DNA from: Erysipelotrichaceae bacterium
GTDB lineage: Bacteria > Bacillota_I > Bacilli_A > Erysipelotrichales > Erysipelotrichaceae
Assembly (NCBI GenBank): GCA_017512285.1
Contig: JAFWGU010000035.1
Span: forward strand, 1 to 64,000
DNA: 64,000 bases
Reading direction: 5' to 3'
Below are positions 8,557 to 15,896 of this stretch, one piece after another. Positions within the stretch are counted from its first letter, which is position 1. Each line of letters begins with the position of its first letter. The notes under the pieces were generated by a model. The model had not been told where the DNA came from and made no database searches. It worked only from the letters and a program-made list of their open reading frames with translations. The translations under genes were made by a program, and so were the position numbers.

Positions 8557-9292
8557 GGAAACTACGATATACGGTCAGCTCATGGAAAGCATCCGCAATA
8601 AGATCATCAGCGGTGATCTTAAGATCGGTGACAGACTTGAATCGGAGAGAACCATGTCGGAAAAGTACGGCATAAATCGCATGACTGTCCGCAAGGCACT
8701 GAAATATCTGGAAAACGAGGGTGTGCTGGAATCCAGAAGGGGCAGCGGAACCTATGTCAGCAAGATGCCGCTGGTCCAGGGCAAGCTAAGCATGGATGAC
8801 AGTAATCACACGCTGTCCCTGAGTGCGCTGATCAGACAGAGAGGAATGAAGTCGACCAGGGTGCTGCTTTCAATGTCGAGAGTGCTGCCGAAAGGGGACG
8901 TTGCCATGGTTTATCCTGAGGAAAGGAAGGTCTACGAGATCGTCAGGCTTTCACTGATAAATGACAGACCGTATGCCTTACAGAAGGTATACATACCATG
9001 CAGCCTGTTCAATGATGCCGAGAGATTTGACTTTGAGGAAGGCTCTCTGTATGAGTACATGCAGGACAAGGGACACAAGCCGGTAAGGTTCAGGACGGAT
9101 CTGAAAATCGAAAGACTTCCGGAAGAGTACTGTAAGATAATGCAGACGGATAGAAATAAGAAATACATGCTGTTTGAGTATTACGGATATGAAACAAACG
9201 GTCAGATACTGGAGTACACCGTATCCTATCACGATCCTGAATACACCAAATTCAGCTTCGAATCAATCGTCAGTCTGGACGGCCTCGGTTAG
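8549..9292 (+). CDS. GntR family (HutC type) transcriptional regulator
   Basis: A 247-residue repressor-type protein. Residues about 8-70 form the GntR winged helix (LMESIRNKIISGDLKIGDRL ... INRMTVRKALKYLENEGVL ... GSGTYV), and residues about 85-245 form a UTRA ligand-binding domain. The start overlaps the UTRA-only gene, so both are made from one transcript. The regulated genes are not obvious; TGGTATA-type operator candidates lie upstream of its own operon and of the membrane protein gene at 9383. The effector is unknown. Confidence 0.9.
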   Translation: MNRETTIYGQLMESIRNKIISGDLKIGDRLESERTMSEKYGINRMTVRKALKYLENEGVLESRRGSGTYVSKMPLVQGKLSMDDSNHTLSLSALIRQRGMKSTRVLLSMSRVLPKGDVAMVYPEERKVYEIVRLSLINDRPYALQKVYIPCSLFNDAERFDFEEGSLYEYMQDKGHKPVRFRTDLKIERLPEEYCKIMQTDRNKKYMLFEYYGYETNGQILEYTVSYHDPEYTKFSFESIVSLDGLG

Positions 9293-9315
9293 CCGTCCTT
9301 TTTTGTGCAACCGGG

Positions 9316-9344
9316 TTGAAACATGGCAGTCTGTCGTGTAAAAT
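9316..9344 (+). promoter_or_regulatory. Promoter of the 9383 gene
   Basis: TTGAAA at 9316-9321, a 17-nt spacer and TAAAAT at 9339-9344. The predicted start lies within the adjoining inverted repeat. Confidence 0.6.
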
Positions 9345-9362
9345 GGTATAGTATGTATACCA
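9344..9362. promoter_or_regulatory. Inverted-repeat operator candidate
   Basis: TGGTATA-GTATG-TATACCA, with 7-bp perfect arms, directly overlaps the predicted transcription start. Its arm matches the two GGTATAC sites at 7980-8011, so the GntR protein encoded just upstream is the likely binder. Confidence 0.6.
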
Positions 9363-9382
9363 CATTTATGTAAGGGGGAGAT

Positions 9383-10045
9383 ATGATGCTAACGAGCAGG
9401 ATATCCAGAAGATCACGGCTCGAAAAGAACAAGCGCAGGATCCGCAGGATGAAGGTCGATTATAACAAGTATGTTAAGGACTTCTATCTGGAGGATGGCC
9501 TGGCAATCATTTCATGTAATGTTAACGGATACAATGACATCATAGACAGATATTCAGTAGAAGGGTATGAGTGGCTTAATGACAGTTTTGCCCGCTTCCT
9601 TGAAAGCAACGCCTTCTACATTCCGGTTGAATATCCGATAGTGCTGGAGATCTGCGGTACTAAATTCAACAGGAAGCAGAGAGAGGTAATAACCGAGACC
9701 ATACATGATTATTATGAACTTAAACTCGGAGACAAGCAGATGGAACTGAATGACAATACCAGAAGGATCATTACCTTCATGGTAATTGCCGGGCTTTTCA
9801 CGTTGTTGTTCACGTTCGTTCAGGGCTGGCAACAGGATTCGTTCGTCGTTCAGTTTATTCTGATCATGCTCTGGTTCTTCATCTGGGGACTGTCTGACAT
9901 GGTGGTGACTGACCGCAGCGAACTGAAGGAAGACAAGATGGCCATTGCTCAGCTGGCCAGCACGGTCGTCCGCTTCAGGGAAGAATTCAGCGATGAGCCT
10001 TATGATGAATTTGAACAGGAAAAGATCTATCAGGAACTGAAATGA
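9383..10045 (+). CDS. Conserved-type membrane protein, unknown function
   Basis: A 220-residue protein with a very basic N-terminus (SRISRRSRLEKNKRRIRRMK), a soluble N-terminal part to about residue 130, two transmembrane helices (about 133-150 and 156-175) and a C-terminal acidic tail. No family was recognised. GGGGGAG precedes the start; a second ATG immediately follows the first, so the exact start is uncertain by one codon. The gene lies downstream of the GntR gene and carries that regulator's putative operator, so it may be its target. Confidence 0.65.
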   Translation: MMLTSRISRRSRLEKNKRRIRRMKVDYNKYVKDFYLEDGLAIISCNVNGYNDIIDRYSVEGYEWLNDSFARFLESNAFYIPVEYPIVLEICGTKFNRKQREVITETIHDYYELKLGDKQMELNDNTRRIITFMVIAGLFTLLFTFVQGWQQDSFVVQFILIMLWFFIWGLSDMVVTDRSELKEDKMAIAQLASTVVRFREEFSDEPYDEFEQEKIYQELK

Positions 10046-10047
10046 AA

Positions 10048-10075
10048 AAGATACTGCAGCGCAGTATCTTTTGTT
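10048..10075. terminator. Bidirectional terminator
   Basis: AAGATACTGC (10048-10057) pairs with GCAGTATCTT (10061-10070) around AGC. It is flanked by A-rich sequence on the left and T-rich sequence on the right, so it can serve both the membrane protein gene and convergent metK. Confidence 0.8.
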
Positions 10076-11095
10076 TTAGTGAAAGTGCCCGAATCTGGCC
10101 TGTTCCTCGTAGTTTATGTGCTTCATGTCGAGCTCTTCAATGATGTTGGCCGGTTCGCCTCTGACATACATCTGTTCCTCCGGCTCCAGGTTGCCCTTGT
10201 CCGAGTCAATGTAGATGGCCAGCGGTCTTCTCATGCCGATGGCGTAGCTCAACTGTACCTCACACCATTTCAGATGATGCTTTCTTATCAGTTCGCAGGC
10301 GAATTTCCTGGCCATGTAGGCTCCTGAAAGGTCGACCTTTGTCGGATCCTTGCCGTTCATGCAGCCGCCGCCGACATTGGCAAAAGACTGATATGAATCA
10401 ACGACGATCTTTCTTCCGGTAAGGCCGGCATCTCCCTCAAAACCGCCGATCAGGAATCTTCCTGTCGGATTGATCAGAAAGCGCTCTATCTCTATGCCGT
10501 AACCGGCACACAGGGAAGTGACGTAGTCGATCAGTACTGCATCAGTTCTCTCGCGGCATTTTTCCGAATTGTTGTAAGAGATGGTGAAGTCTCTGATCCT
10601 CACAAGATTGAAGTCATCATCATATACGCCGGTTATCTGTGCCTTGCCGTCAGGGTAGAAGTCCGGATCACTGTGTACAAGTTCATCGTATCTTCTGGCC
10701 AGCTTCTGCAGCATGACCATGGCCAGTGGGAGTAATTCCGGGGTATCGTTACTGCCGTAGCCGAACATCATTCCCTGATCCCCAGCCCCCTTGACTTCAT
10801 CGTTTGTGCCCAGGGCAATGTCTGATGACTGCCTGCCGATGTTGTCTATTATCTCATAATTATCAGGATAGCCGACGTCTCTCAATACCCGTCTGGCAAT
10901 GGCCTCTACGTTGAGTTCGGCCTTGCTGGTTACTTCACCCGTAATGAAAATCTTGCCCTTGCCGCCGGCTACTTCGATGCCGCAGCGGCTGTTTTCGTCC
11001 TGCCTGAGACACTCATCGAGCAGGGCTGCCGATATCTGATCGCATACCTTGTCCGGGTGTCCTCTGAAGACGATCTCGTTGCTGAATAGTTTCAT
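10076..11095 (-). CDS. metK: S-adenosylmethionine synthetase, short divergent form
   Basis: A 339-residue enzyme that makes SAM from methionine and ATP. Recognisable motifs: GHPDKVCDQIS near the N-terminus, the GAGDQGMMFGYG ATP motif, INPTGRFLIGG and GGGCMNGKDPTKVDLSGAYMARK near the end. It is about 50 residues shorter than usual MetK (about 380-400), with several loops trimmed and the normally conserved GGGAFSGKD changed to GGGCMNGKD. It therefore belongs to a divergent branch. A SAM-type riboswitch with terminator lies in its leader, which supports the assignment. Convergent with the 9383 gene. Confidence 0.92.
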   Translation of the reverse strand: MKLFSNEIVFRGHPDKVCDQISAALLDECLRQDENSRCGIEVAGGKGKIFITGEVTSKAELNVEAIARRVLRDVGYPDNYEIIDNIGRQSSDIALGTNDEVKGAGDQGMMFGYGSNDTPELLPLAMVMLQKLARRYDELVHSDPDFYPDGKAQITGVYDDDFNLVRIRDFTISYNNSEKCRERTDAVLIDYVTSLCAGYGIEIERFLINPTGRFLIGGFEGDAGLTGRKIVVDSYQSFANVGGGCMNGKDPTKVDLSGAYMARKFACELIRKHHLKWCEVQLSYAIGMRRPLAIYIDSDKGNLEPEEQMYVRGEPANIIEELDMKHINYEEQARFGHFH

Positions 11096-11109
11096 GTTCC
11101 TCTTTTCTA

Positions 11110-11248
11110 ACCTAAGAAAAATCCCGTCACATTCCTATGACGAGATCCTACTTTAACAATGTTACCCATCGTTCAAGCATTAGCACCTTGTTAATAACAG
11201 GTTGCTGCACAGTCATCGAGCTTGTCTCTCGTGTGCTCTTCATAGGTG
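11110..11248 (-). promoter_or_regulatory. SAM-I-clan riboswitch with terminator
   Basis: On the minus strand the leader holds the SAM-I core elements in order: AAGAG, a P2-like stem GCACA/TGTGC enclosing CGAG/CTCG, GATGA, GCAACC, a P3 hairpin and AAGGTGCTAA. A P4-like hairpin AACGATG/CATTGTT follows. An 11-bp terminator stem (arms at 11121-11131 and 11136-11146) then runs into T-rich sequence. CCTATGA at the transcript 5' end (plus 11240-11246) is complementary to TCATAGG within the terminator (plus 11134-11140). It could be a SAM-I or SAM-I/IV variant. Confidence 0.8.
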
Positions 11249-11253
11249 CTAAT

Positions 11254-11282
11254 AATATAGCACAGTACTCCTGATAATACAA
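11254..11282 (-). promoter_or_regulatory. metK promoter
   Basis: Minus-strand TTGTAT (plus 11277-11282), a 17-nt spacer and TATATT (plus 11254-11259). Transcription should begin at about 11247, right at the riboswitch P1. Confidence 0.7.
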
Positions 11283-11314
11283 CATGAAAAAAAAGTGATC
11301 CGAAGATCACTTTT
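11283..11314 (-). terminator. Intrinsic terminator of the GntR gene
   Basis: On the minus strand AAAAGTGATC-TTCG-GATCACTTTT forms a perfect 10-bp stem with a UUCG loop, followed by T. It directly follows the regulator's stop codon. Confidence 0.9.
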
Positions 11315-11316
11315 GC

Positions 11317-12030
11317 TTAGTCTGTAGTGTAGGTATAACGATCACCGTTGTAGTAGGTCTTGATGTATTCAAACGGCTTGACCTCATTCTCGAAGAGGGT
11401 ATAGGTCAGGTGAGTTGCACATAGCAGAGCAGTGTTGCTTATTTCCAGATGTTCCTTCTGGAAGTCATCAGGAATGCAGGCAGTGATCTCCATTTCCTTG
11501 GACAGACGCGGAATACCTATCTCGTCCAGATAGGCGTAGAAGGAACTGTTAAGACTGCTTATGTCAATGGCCGGTATGATCTTGGCGCTTATGTAGCCGT
11601 AACTGATGGCAAATGGAATGCCGTTACCGGTACGCAGTCTGATGATGTAATGAATCATGTCATTGTTGGTAAGCTGCAGTTTGTCTCTGATCTCAGGTAC
11701 TTCAGAAGCGCTGATGACATTGTATGATAACAGCTTCGATCCGGCCTTCATGCCGATCTTCTCCATGTCTTCAGTAAAACTGGCGATGCTGGCGCTGCTC
11801 TTGGCAACTGACGGGATCCTTACGAAGCTTCCCTTGCCCGGTGCTCTGGTAATGTAGCCACGCTGATTTAGATCGTTCATGGCCTTGTTTACCGTCATTC
11901 TCGAACAGCCGAATTCCTGACAAAGCTGTTCCTCCGTTTTGATCTGATCGCCATACTTAAGCGCACCGCTTTCAATCAGTTGGATGAAATGTTCCTCAAT
12001 TTGTTTATACTTTGCATCACTCATATACAT
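11317..12030 (-). CDS. GntR family (HutC type) regulator, probable regulator of the SIS/PTS island
   Basis: A 237-residue regulator: winged helix at about residues 8-70 (EEQLCQEFGCSRMTVNKAMNDLNQRGYI ... GKGSFVR), then a UTRA effector domain to the C-terminus. HutC-type GntR proteins commonly bind GT-x-TA-x-AC palindromes. GTATATAC elements are present at the PTS operon promoter (13603-13610) and between the divergent SIS genes (21689-21717). Together with the position next to the island, this suggests it responds to a phosphorylated Amadori sugar or related aldose phosphate, as does FrlR in B. subtilis. Two start codons (12030 and 12024) are both compatible with AGAGGG upstream. Confidence 0.88.
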   Translation of the reverse strand: MYMSDAKYKQIEEHFIQLIESGALKYGDQIKTEEQLCQEFGCSRMTVNKAMNDLNQRGYITRAPGKGSFVRIPSVAKSSASIASFTEDMEKIGMKAGSKLLSYNVISASEVPEIRDKLQLTNNDMIHYIIRLRTGNGIPFAISYGYISAKIIPAIDISSLNSSFYAYLDEIGIPRLSKEMEITACIPDDFQKEHLEISNTALLCATHLTYTLFENEVKPFEYIKTYYNGDRYTYTTD

Positions 12031-12061
12031 GCGTCCCTCTATAATTATATGTTATTTTCCT

Positions 12062-12108
12062 ATAATATGTTAACTAAAATGGCATATCAATATACCAATT
12101 TCTATGCC
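12062..12108 (-). promoter_or_regulatory. Promoter of the GntR gene with overlapping inverted repeat
   Basis: Minus-strand TTGATA (plus 12085-12090), 17-nt spacer and TATTAT (plus 12062-12067). GGCATA 12081-12086 and TATGCC 12103-12108 form an inverted repeat around the -35, and the enclosed segment includes GGTATATTGA on the minus strand, similar to half of a GTATATAC site. Autoregulation is possible. Confidence 0.55.
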
Positions 12109-12156
12109 GCAAAATACGCTGCCATGTCAGTTGCTATAAAATATCCACATATATGG

Positions 12157-13530
12157 CTATTCCAACTGACCGGCAGCCTTTGAACCGTGGTAGATCTCCT
12201 TGAGGAGATGCCATGAAAGAATGACCGCCAGTATGACTGTTATCCAGTCGGATAATGGCTGAGTGTAGTATATGCCGTTTTCCCGGAAGAATATCGGCAA
12301 TATCATGACCAGTGGAATGTATATCAGACCCTGTCGGCTTACGGAAAGGATCATTGATTCCTTTCCTTTTCCTGCTGCCTGCAGGGAGATGGTCAGAATA
12401 TAGTAGGCGGCGTATATCGGCAGCGAGAGGGTATAGGCAAGAATGTATCTTACTCCATATTCGATCGATGCTTCGTTTGCGGCAAACAGTCCGATGTACT
12501 CGTAGGCGAATTTCCAGATAACTGCATCGGTTATCAGGGAATATCCGGTAAGAACTGCCAGACTCCAAACGATCGACTTGTACAGCCTTTTGTAGTTTCC
12601 TGCGCCGTAGTTATAGGAGGCAAATGGCATGTAGCCGTTTGCGGCACCCTGAATGAAGAAATTCATGAAGTAGCTGGCGTTACGGCCAATGGAACAGCCG
12701 GCTACGAAGTCCGTTGAATAAACAAATACCTGCTTGTTGTAAATGGCTGAAGACAGTGCCGGCAGCATGTTTCTGACATAGCAGGACAATCCGACACGCA
12801 TGATCTCTCTGACGATTCCCTTATCCATGTGGAAGTCAAATGTCTTCCAGTAGATCGGAGTCTTGCGGGACTGCAGACGCTTCAGACACAGTACTGCCGT
12901 TATCATGCGGCAGATGGCCGTTGCCAGGGCCGCACCATAGATGCCTAACCCGAATCCCCAGTCGAACATCAGGATCGGATCCAGGATGATGTTCAGCAGA
13001 ACACTGGCACTGATGACATTTGTTGAGTATTTGATGTCACCGACAGCTCTCAGCATGTGTACGGTGGTCGTTCTGATTACAAAGAACAGCATCATGAATA
13101 TATCTATTACTCCATATACCATGGAATACGATATGACTTCAGCGTCTTTTGTCTGCCATAGCACGTATGGTTTCAGCATCAGGAAGCCTATGATCATGTG
13201 GAGAACCGTAAGGCTCAGACACAGAGTCATGGAAGTTCTGACAGTTTCATATATCTTTTCAGATGAGCTTCTGGCACCAAGGATCCTTCCCAGGTATGAG
13301 GCTCCGCCTATGCCGACGCAGATTCCGACTGATTCAATGAGAATGTCTATGGTCGTAACGGTGGATATGGCAGCGATCATGGCGCTGTTTTTCAGCATTC
13401 CCACGAAGTACTGATTTATCATGCTGTAGATCAGGTCCACGATCGAGACAAGAATCGACGGAACAGCCAGCTGAACCATTGCCCGGCTTATTTTTTCTTT
13501 CTCAAAAACATATGTACTGTCACCATTCAT
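12157..13530 (-). CDS. MATE family efflux transporter
   Basis: A 457-residue polytopic membrane protein with about 12 hydrophobic segments. MATE features include the N-terminal LAVPSILVSIVDLIYSMINQYFVG and the mid-protein repeat in which the second half (RVGLSCYVRNMLPALSSAIYN) mirrors the first. MATE proteins export cationic drugs or metabolites using Na+ or H+. The gene reads toward the GntR gene (127 nt between them) and is divergent from the PTS operon; a perfect palindrome lies between. Whether it belongs functionally to the sugar island is unclear. CGGAG precedes the ATG. Confidence 0.88.
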   Translation of the reverse strand: MNGDSTYVFEKEKISRAMVQLAVPSILVSIVDLIYSMINQYFVGMLKNSAMIAAISTVTTIDILIESVGICVGIGGASYLGRILGARSSSEKIYETVRTSMTLCLSLTVLHMIIGFLMLKPYVLWQTKDAEVISYSMVYGVIDIFMMLFFVIRTTTVHMLRAVGDIKYSTNVISASVLLNIILDPILMFDWGFGLGIYGAALATAICRMITAVLCLKRLQSRKTPIYWKTFDFHMDKGIVREIMRVGLSCYVRNMLPALSSAIYNKQVFVYSTDFVAGCSIGRNASYFMNFFIQGAANGYMPFASYNYGAGNYKRLYKSIVWSLAVLTGYSLITDAVIWKFAYEYIGLFAANEASIEYGVRYILAYTLSLPIYAAYYILTISLQAAGKGKESMILSVSRQGLIYIPLVMILPIFFRENGIYYTQPLSDWITVILAVILSWHLLKEIYHGSKAAGQLE

Positions 13531-13549
13531 GAAATAATCTCCGAAAGTA

Positions 13550-13567
13550 TTGACAAATATTTGTCAA
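13550..13567. promoter_or_regulatory. 18-bp perfect palindrome in divergent promoter region
   Basis: TTGACAAATATTTGTCAA is a perfect palindrome placed between the MATE gene and the PTS operon, 20 bp upstream of the MATE start. It is likely a dimeric regulator site. It contains TTGACA in both orientations and so could also include a -35 box. Confidence 0.5.
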
Positions 13568-13593
13568 AACATACTTATAGCATACACAAGTTC

Positions 13594-13622
13594 TTTACAA
13601 ATGTATATACAAAATCTATAAT
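13594..13622 (+). promoter_or_regulatory. PTS operon promoter with GTATATAC operator in the spacer
   Basis: TTTACA at 13594-13599, 17-nt spacer and TATAAT at 13617-13622. The spacer carries the palindrome TGTATATACA (13602-13611), which recurs at 21688-21697. A repressor bound there would block RNA polymerase. The GntR/HutC protein at 11317-12030 is the candidate. Confidence 0.75.
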
Positions 13623-13629
13623 TAGAGTA

Positions 13630-13764
13630 GACTTATCCGTACTGTCGGTGTAAAAAGGGAATAATGGGGAAATACACGGTACGGAGGATTTTATTACGGA
13701 TACATCAGCAGCTGAAGCCGTGCGGCTGCTGAGAACATAAAAACTTATACATAGGAGGAGAGTT
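13630..13764 (+). promoter_or_regulatory. Structured 5' leader of the PTS operon
   Basis: About 135 nt of untranslated leader with strong folding potential. TCCGTAC (13636-13642) pairs with GTACGGA (13679-13685), and its TCCGTA can also pair with a second TACGGA at 13695-13700, an alternative-pairing arrangement. A separate 8-bp hairpin TCAGCAGC (13705-13712)/GCTGCTGA (13725-13732) follows without a U-run, then the ribosome binding site AGGAGGAG. It matches no RNA family I recognise. Confidence 0.5.
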
Positions 13765-14547
13765 ATGAGTATTGTTCAAATGGTATTATTGGCATTAGCT
13801 TGTGCTTTCTGTCGAATGGAAGGTGGATGGTTCGGTGAATGTAAGTTCCGTCAGCCAATCGTCACAAGCTTTTTTGTCGGATTGATTTTAGGCGATGTTC
13901 CAAACGCTTTGAAAATCGGTGCTCAGTTTGAAATGATCTGGATGGGTGTTGCCGGTATCGGCCCTGTTGCCCACCTCGACGTTACAACTGGCGGTTTCTT
14001 AGGTACGGTTATTGCCTTACAGTCTGGACAGGGATTTGAAGCTGCAATGTTATTCGCACTGCCAGTTTCAATGCTCATGCAGTTCTTAGAGAGTTTCTCT
14101 AACTCAGCATTCGGTTACTTCGATGTCAAGATCGACAACGATGTAGAACATGGTGTATTTACAAAGATCAAGTCAACATTCCTGTTCGCAGCTGTATTGA
14201 GAGTTGTTCTGGAATTCACGGTAGTTCTGGTATTCTTACTGGCATCTAACGCAATTTCTCAGGCACTCAGCAATGGTTTCCCAGCATGGCTGGAAAACGG
14301 CTTAGGCGGCGCAGGAAAACTGCTGTCTGCTTATGGTTTCGCAATGCTGTTAGCTATCATGATGGACAAGGAACTGATTCCATTCTTCATCATTGGTTAC
14401 ACACTCGCAGCATTCACAGGCAGAGCATACAACATGATCGGCATTGGTGCAATCGGTCTCGCATTAGCATGGATCTACTTCTTAATCGCTGACAAGCTCG
14501 GCGGAGGTAAGGCAGTAGCTGCTGCAGACGATGGATGGGAGGATTAA
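13765..14547 (+). CDS. PTS mannose/fructose/sorbose family IIC component
   Basis: A 260-residue membrane protein, the substrate channel of a mannose-family phosphotransferase system. The EII-Sor signature is clear: LGDVPNALKIGAQFEMIWMGVAGIGPVAHLD near residues 51-82 (key residues GDV, GAQFE, GVAGIGP) and many hydrophobic helices. The ATG follows a strong AGGAGGAG. First gene of IIC-IID-IIB-SIS-IIA-SIS-SIS-kinase. Substrate is inferred from the SIS/kinase genes to be an Amadori sugar such as fructoselysine or glucoselysine. Confidence 0.92.
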   Translation: MSIVQMVLLALACAFCRMEGGWFGECKFRQPIVTSFFVGLILGDVPNALKIGAQFEMIWMGVAGIGPVAHLDVTTGGFLGTVIALQSGQGFEAAMLFALPVSMLMQFLESFSNSAFGYFDVKIDNDVEHGVFTKIKSTFLFAAVLRVVLEFTVVLVFLLASNAISQALSNGFPAWLENGLGGAGKLLSAYGFAMLLAIMMDKELIPFFIIGYTLAAFTGRAYNMIGIGAIGLALAWIYFLIADKLGGGKAVAAADDGWED

Positions 14548-14549
14548 TT

Positions 14550-15377
14550 ATGAGTGAATATATCAGCGAAAAGAATAATATCACTAAGAAAGATTTTATC
14601 AAGTGTTTCTGGTTAGGCTTCCTGATGCAGGCAAACTTCACCTATGCAAAGATGCAGGGTGTAGGCTTCTGTATAGCCATTCAGCATATTTTAAGAAAGA
14701 TCTGGACAAACGATGAAGATTACAAGCATGCTTTACAGAGACATCTGGCTCCGTTCAACATGACAGTTGCTCCATCACCACTCATCATGGGTATCTCAAT
14801 CGCCATGGAAGAGCAGGCTAAGGAAGATTATCCAGATTATGATTACGAAGCAATCAACGCCGTTAAGGTTTCTCTGATGGGACCTTTAAGCGGTGTCGGC
14901 GATGCCTTCTTCTGGGGCATCATCAAGTTACTGGCTTCAGGCTTGGCTTTAGGCTTTGCTCAGAACGGTAACCCAATCGCTCCATTCGTATTACTCGCAG
15001 TCTTCAACATTCCTAACTTCTTAACAAGATGGTATACATTGAAGATCGGTTACGAAAGAGGACAGTCATTCTTAGGTGAACTCGAACAGAGCGGCAAGCT
15101 GCAGTTACTGACATACTGTGCAGGTATCTTAGGCATGGTATCAGCTGGCTGTATGATCGCTATGTGGTGTTCAATCAACTGCCCGTTAACATTCACTGTT
15201 AACGATGCAGAATTCGTCATCCAGGATACATTAGATGAAATCTTCCCATGCCTGTTACCACTTGTATTCGTATTATTCGGCTACAATCTGATCAAGAAGG
15301 GCATGAGCTCAGGCAAGATCACTCTGATCTTAGCTTTAGTTGGTTTCGTCCTCGGCATGTTTAAGCTGGTTGGCTAG
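14550..15377 (+). CDS. PTS mannose/fructose/sorbose family IID component
   Basis: A 275-residue EIID, the second membrane subunit. Motifs: FWLGFLMQANFTYAKMQGVGF near the N-terminus (KMQG in place of the usual R-x-QG), MGPLSGVGDAFFWG in the middle and a hydrophobic C-terminus. The start at 14550 is chosen because GGGAGG at 14537-14542 lies 7 nt upstream. It overlaps nothing and follows the IIC stop by 2 nt, so expression is coupled. Confidence 0.92.
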   Translation: MSEYISEKNNITKKDFIKCFWLGFLMQANFTYAKMQGVGFCIAIQHILRKIWTNDEDYKHALQRHLAPFNMTVAPSPLIMGISIAMEEQAKEDYPDYDYEAINAVKVSLMGPLSGVGDAFFWGIIKLLASGLALGFAQNGNPIAPFVLLAVFNIPNFLTRWYTLKIGYERGQSFLGELEQSGKLQLLTYCAGILGMVSAGCMIAMWCSINCPLTFTVNDAEFVIQDTLDEIFPCLLPLVFVLFGYNLIKKGMSSGKITLILALVGFVLGMFKLVG

Positions 15378-15398
15378 TATTAGAGAAAGAGGGATAGT

Positions 15399-15881
15399 AT
15401 GATTCACCAGTACAAAGTAGACGACAGACTTATTCACGGCATGGTCTACATGACCTGGTTCCCAAAGTACAATATTAACAGAGCTGTTATCGTAGATGAT
15501 AATATTGTCAACAACGAAACCAGAAAGATGTCTTTGCGTTTAGGCATGCCACAGTCTGCAAAGCTGGTCATTTGGTCAGTCGAAAAGGCTGCCGAAAAGA
15601 TTCTTGCAGGTGTTGACAAGGGAAGCAATGTTATGGTCATTGTTAACTCACCTGTATGGCTGAAAGGTCTGCAGGACAGGGGTGTTGAAATCAAGGAAGT
15701 CTGCTGCGGAAACTGCTCAGATAACGGCAAGGATTCCGTACAGGTTTCTGGCACACTCTATGCCAGCAAGGCTGACCTGGAAGCTTACAAGGCAATGGTT
15801 GCAAAGGGAGTAAGATTCTACAGACAGACAACTCCTGAAGTTGCACCGGAAGAATTAAACGAAAAGCTTAAGAATATGTAG
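15399..15881 (+). CDS. PTS mannose/fructose/sorbose family IIB component
   Basis: A 160-residue soluble EIIB that passes phosphate to the incoming sugar. The phosphorylated histidine is His13 in VDDRLIHGMV. The domain continues with AVIVDDNIVNNETRKMSLRLGMP, typical of sorbose-family IIB. It lies 21 nt after IID. Complete in length. Confidence 0.93.
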   Translation: MIHQYKVDDRLIHGMVYMTWFPKYNINRAVIVDDNIVNNETRKMSLRLGMPQSAKLVIWSVEKAAEKILAGVDKGSNVMVIVNSPVWLKGLQDRGVEIKEVCCGNCSDNGKDSVQVSGTLYASKADLEAYKAMVAKGVRFYRQTTPEVAPEELNEKLKNM

Positions 15882-15896
15882 TTAAAGGAGAACATT

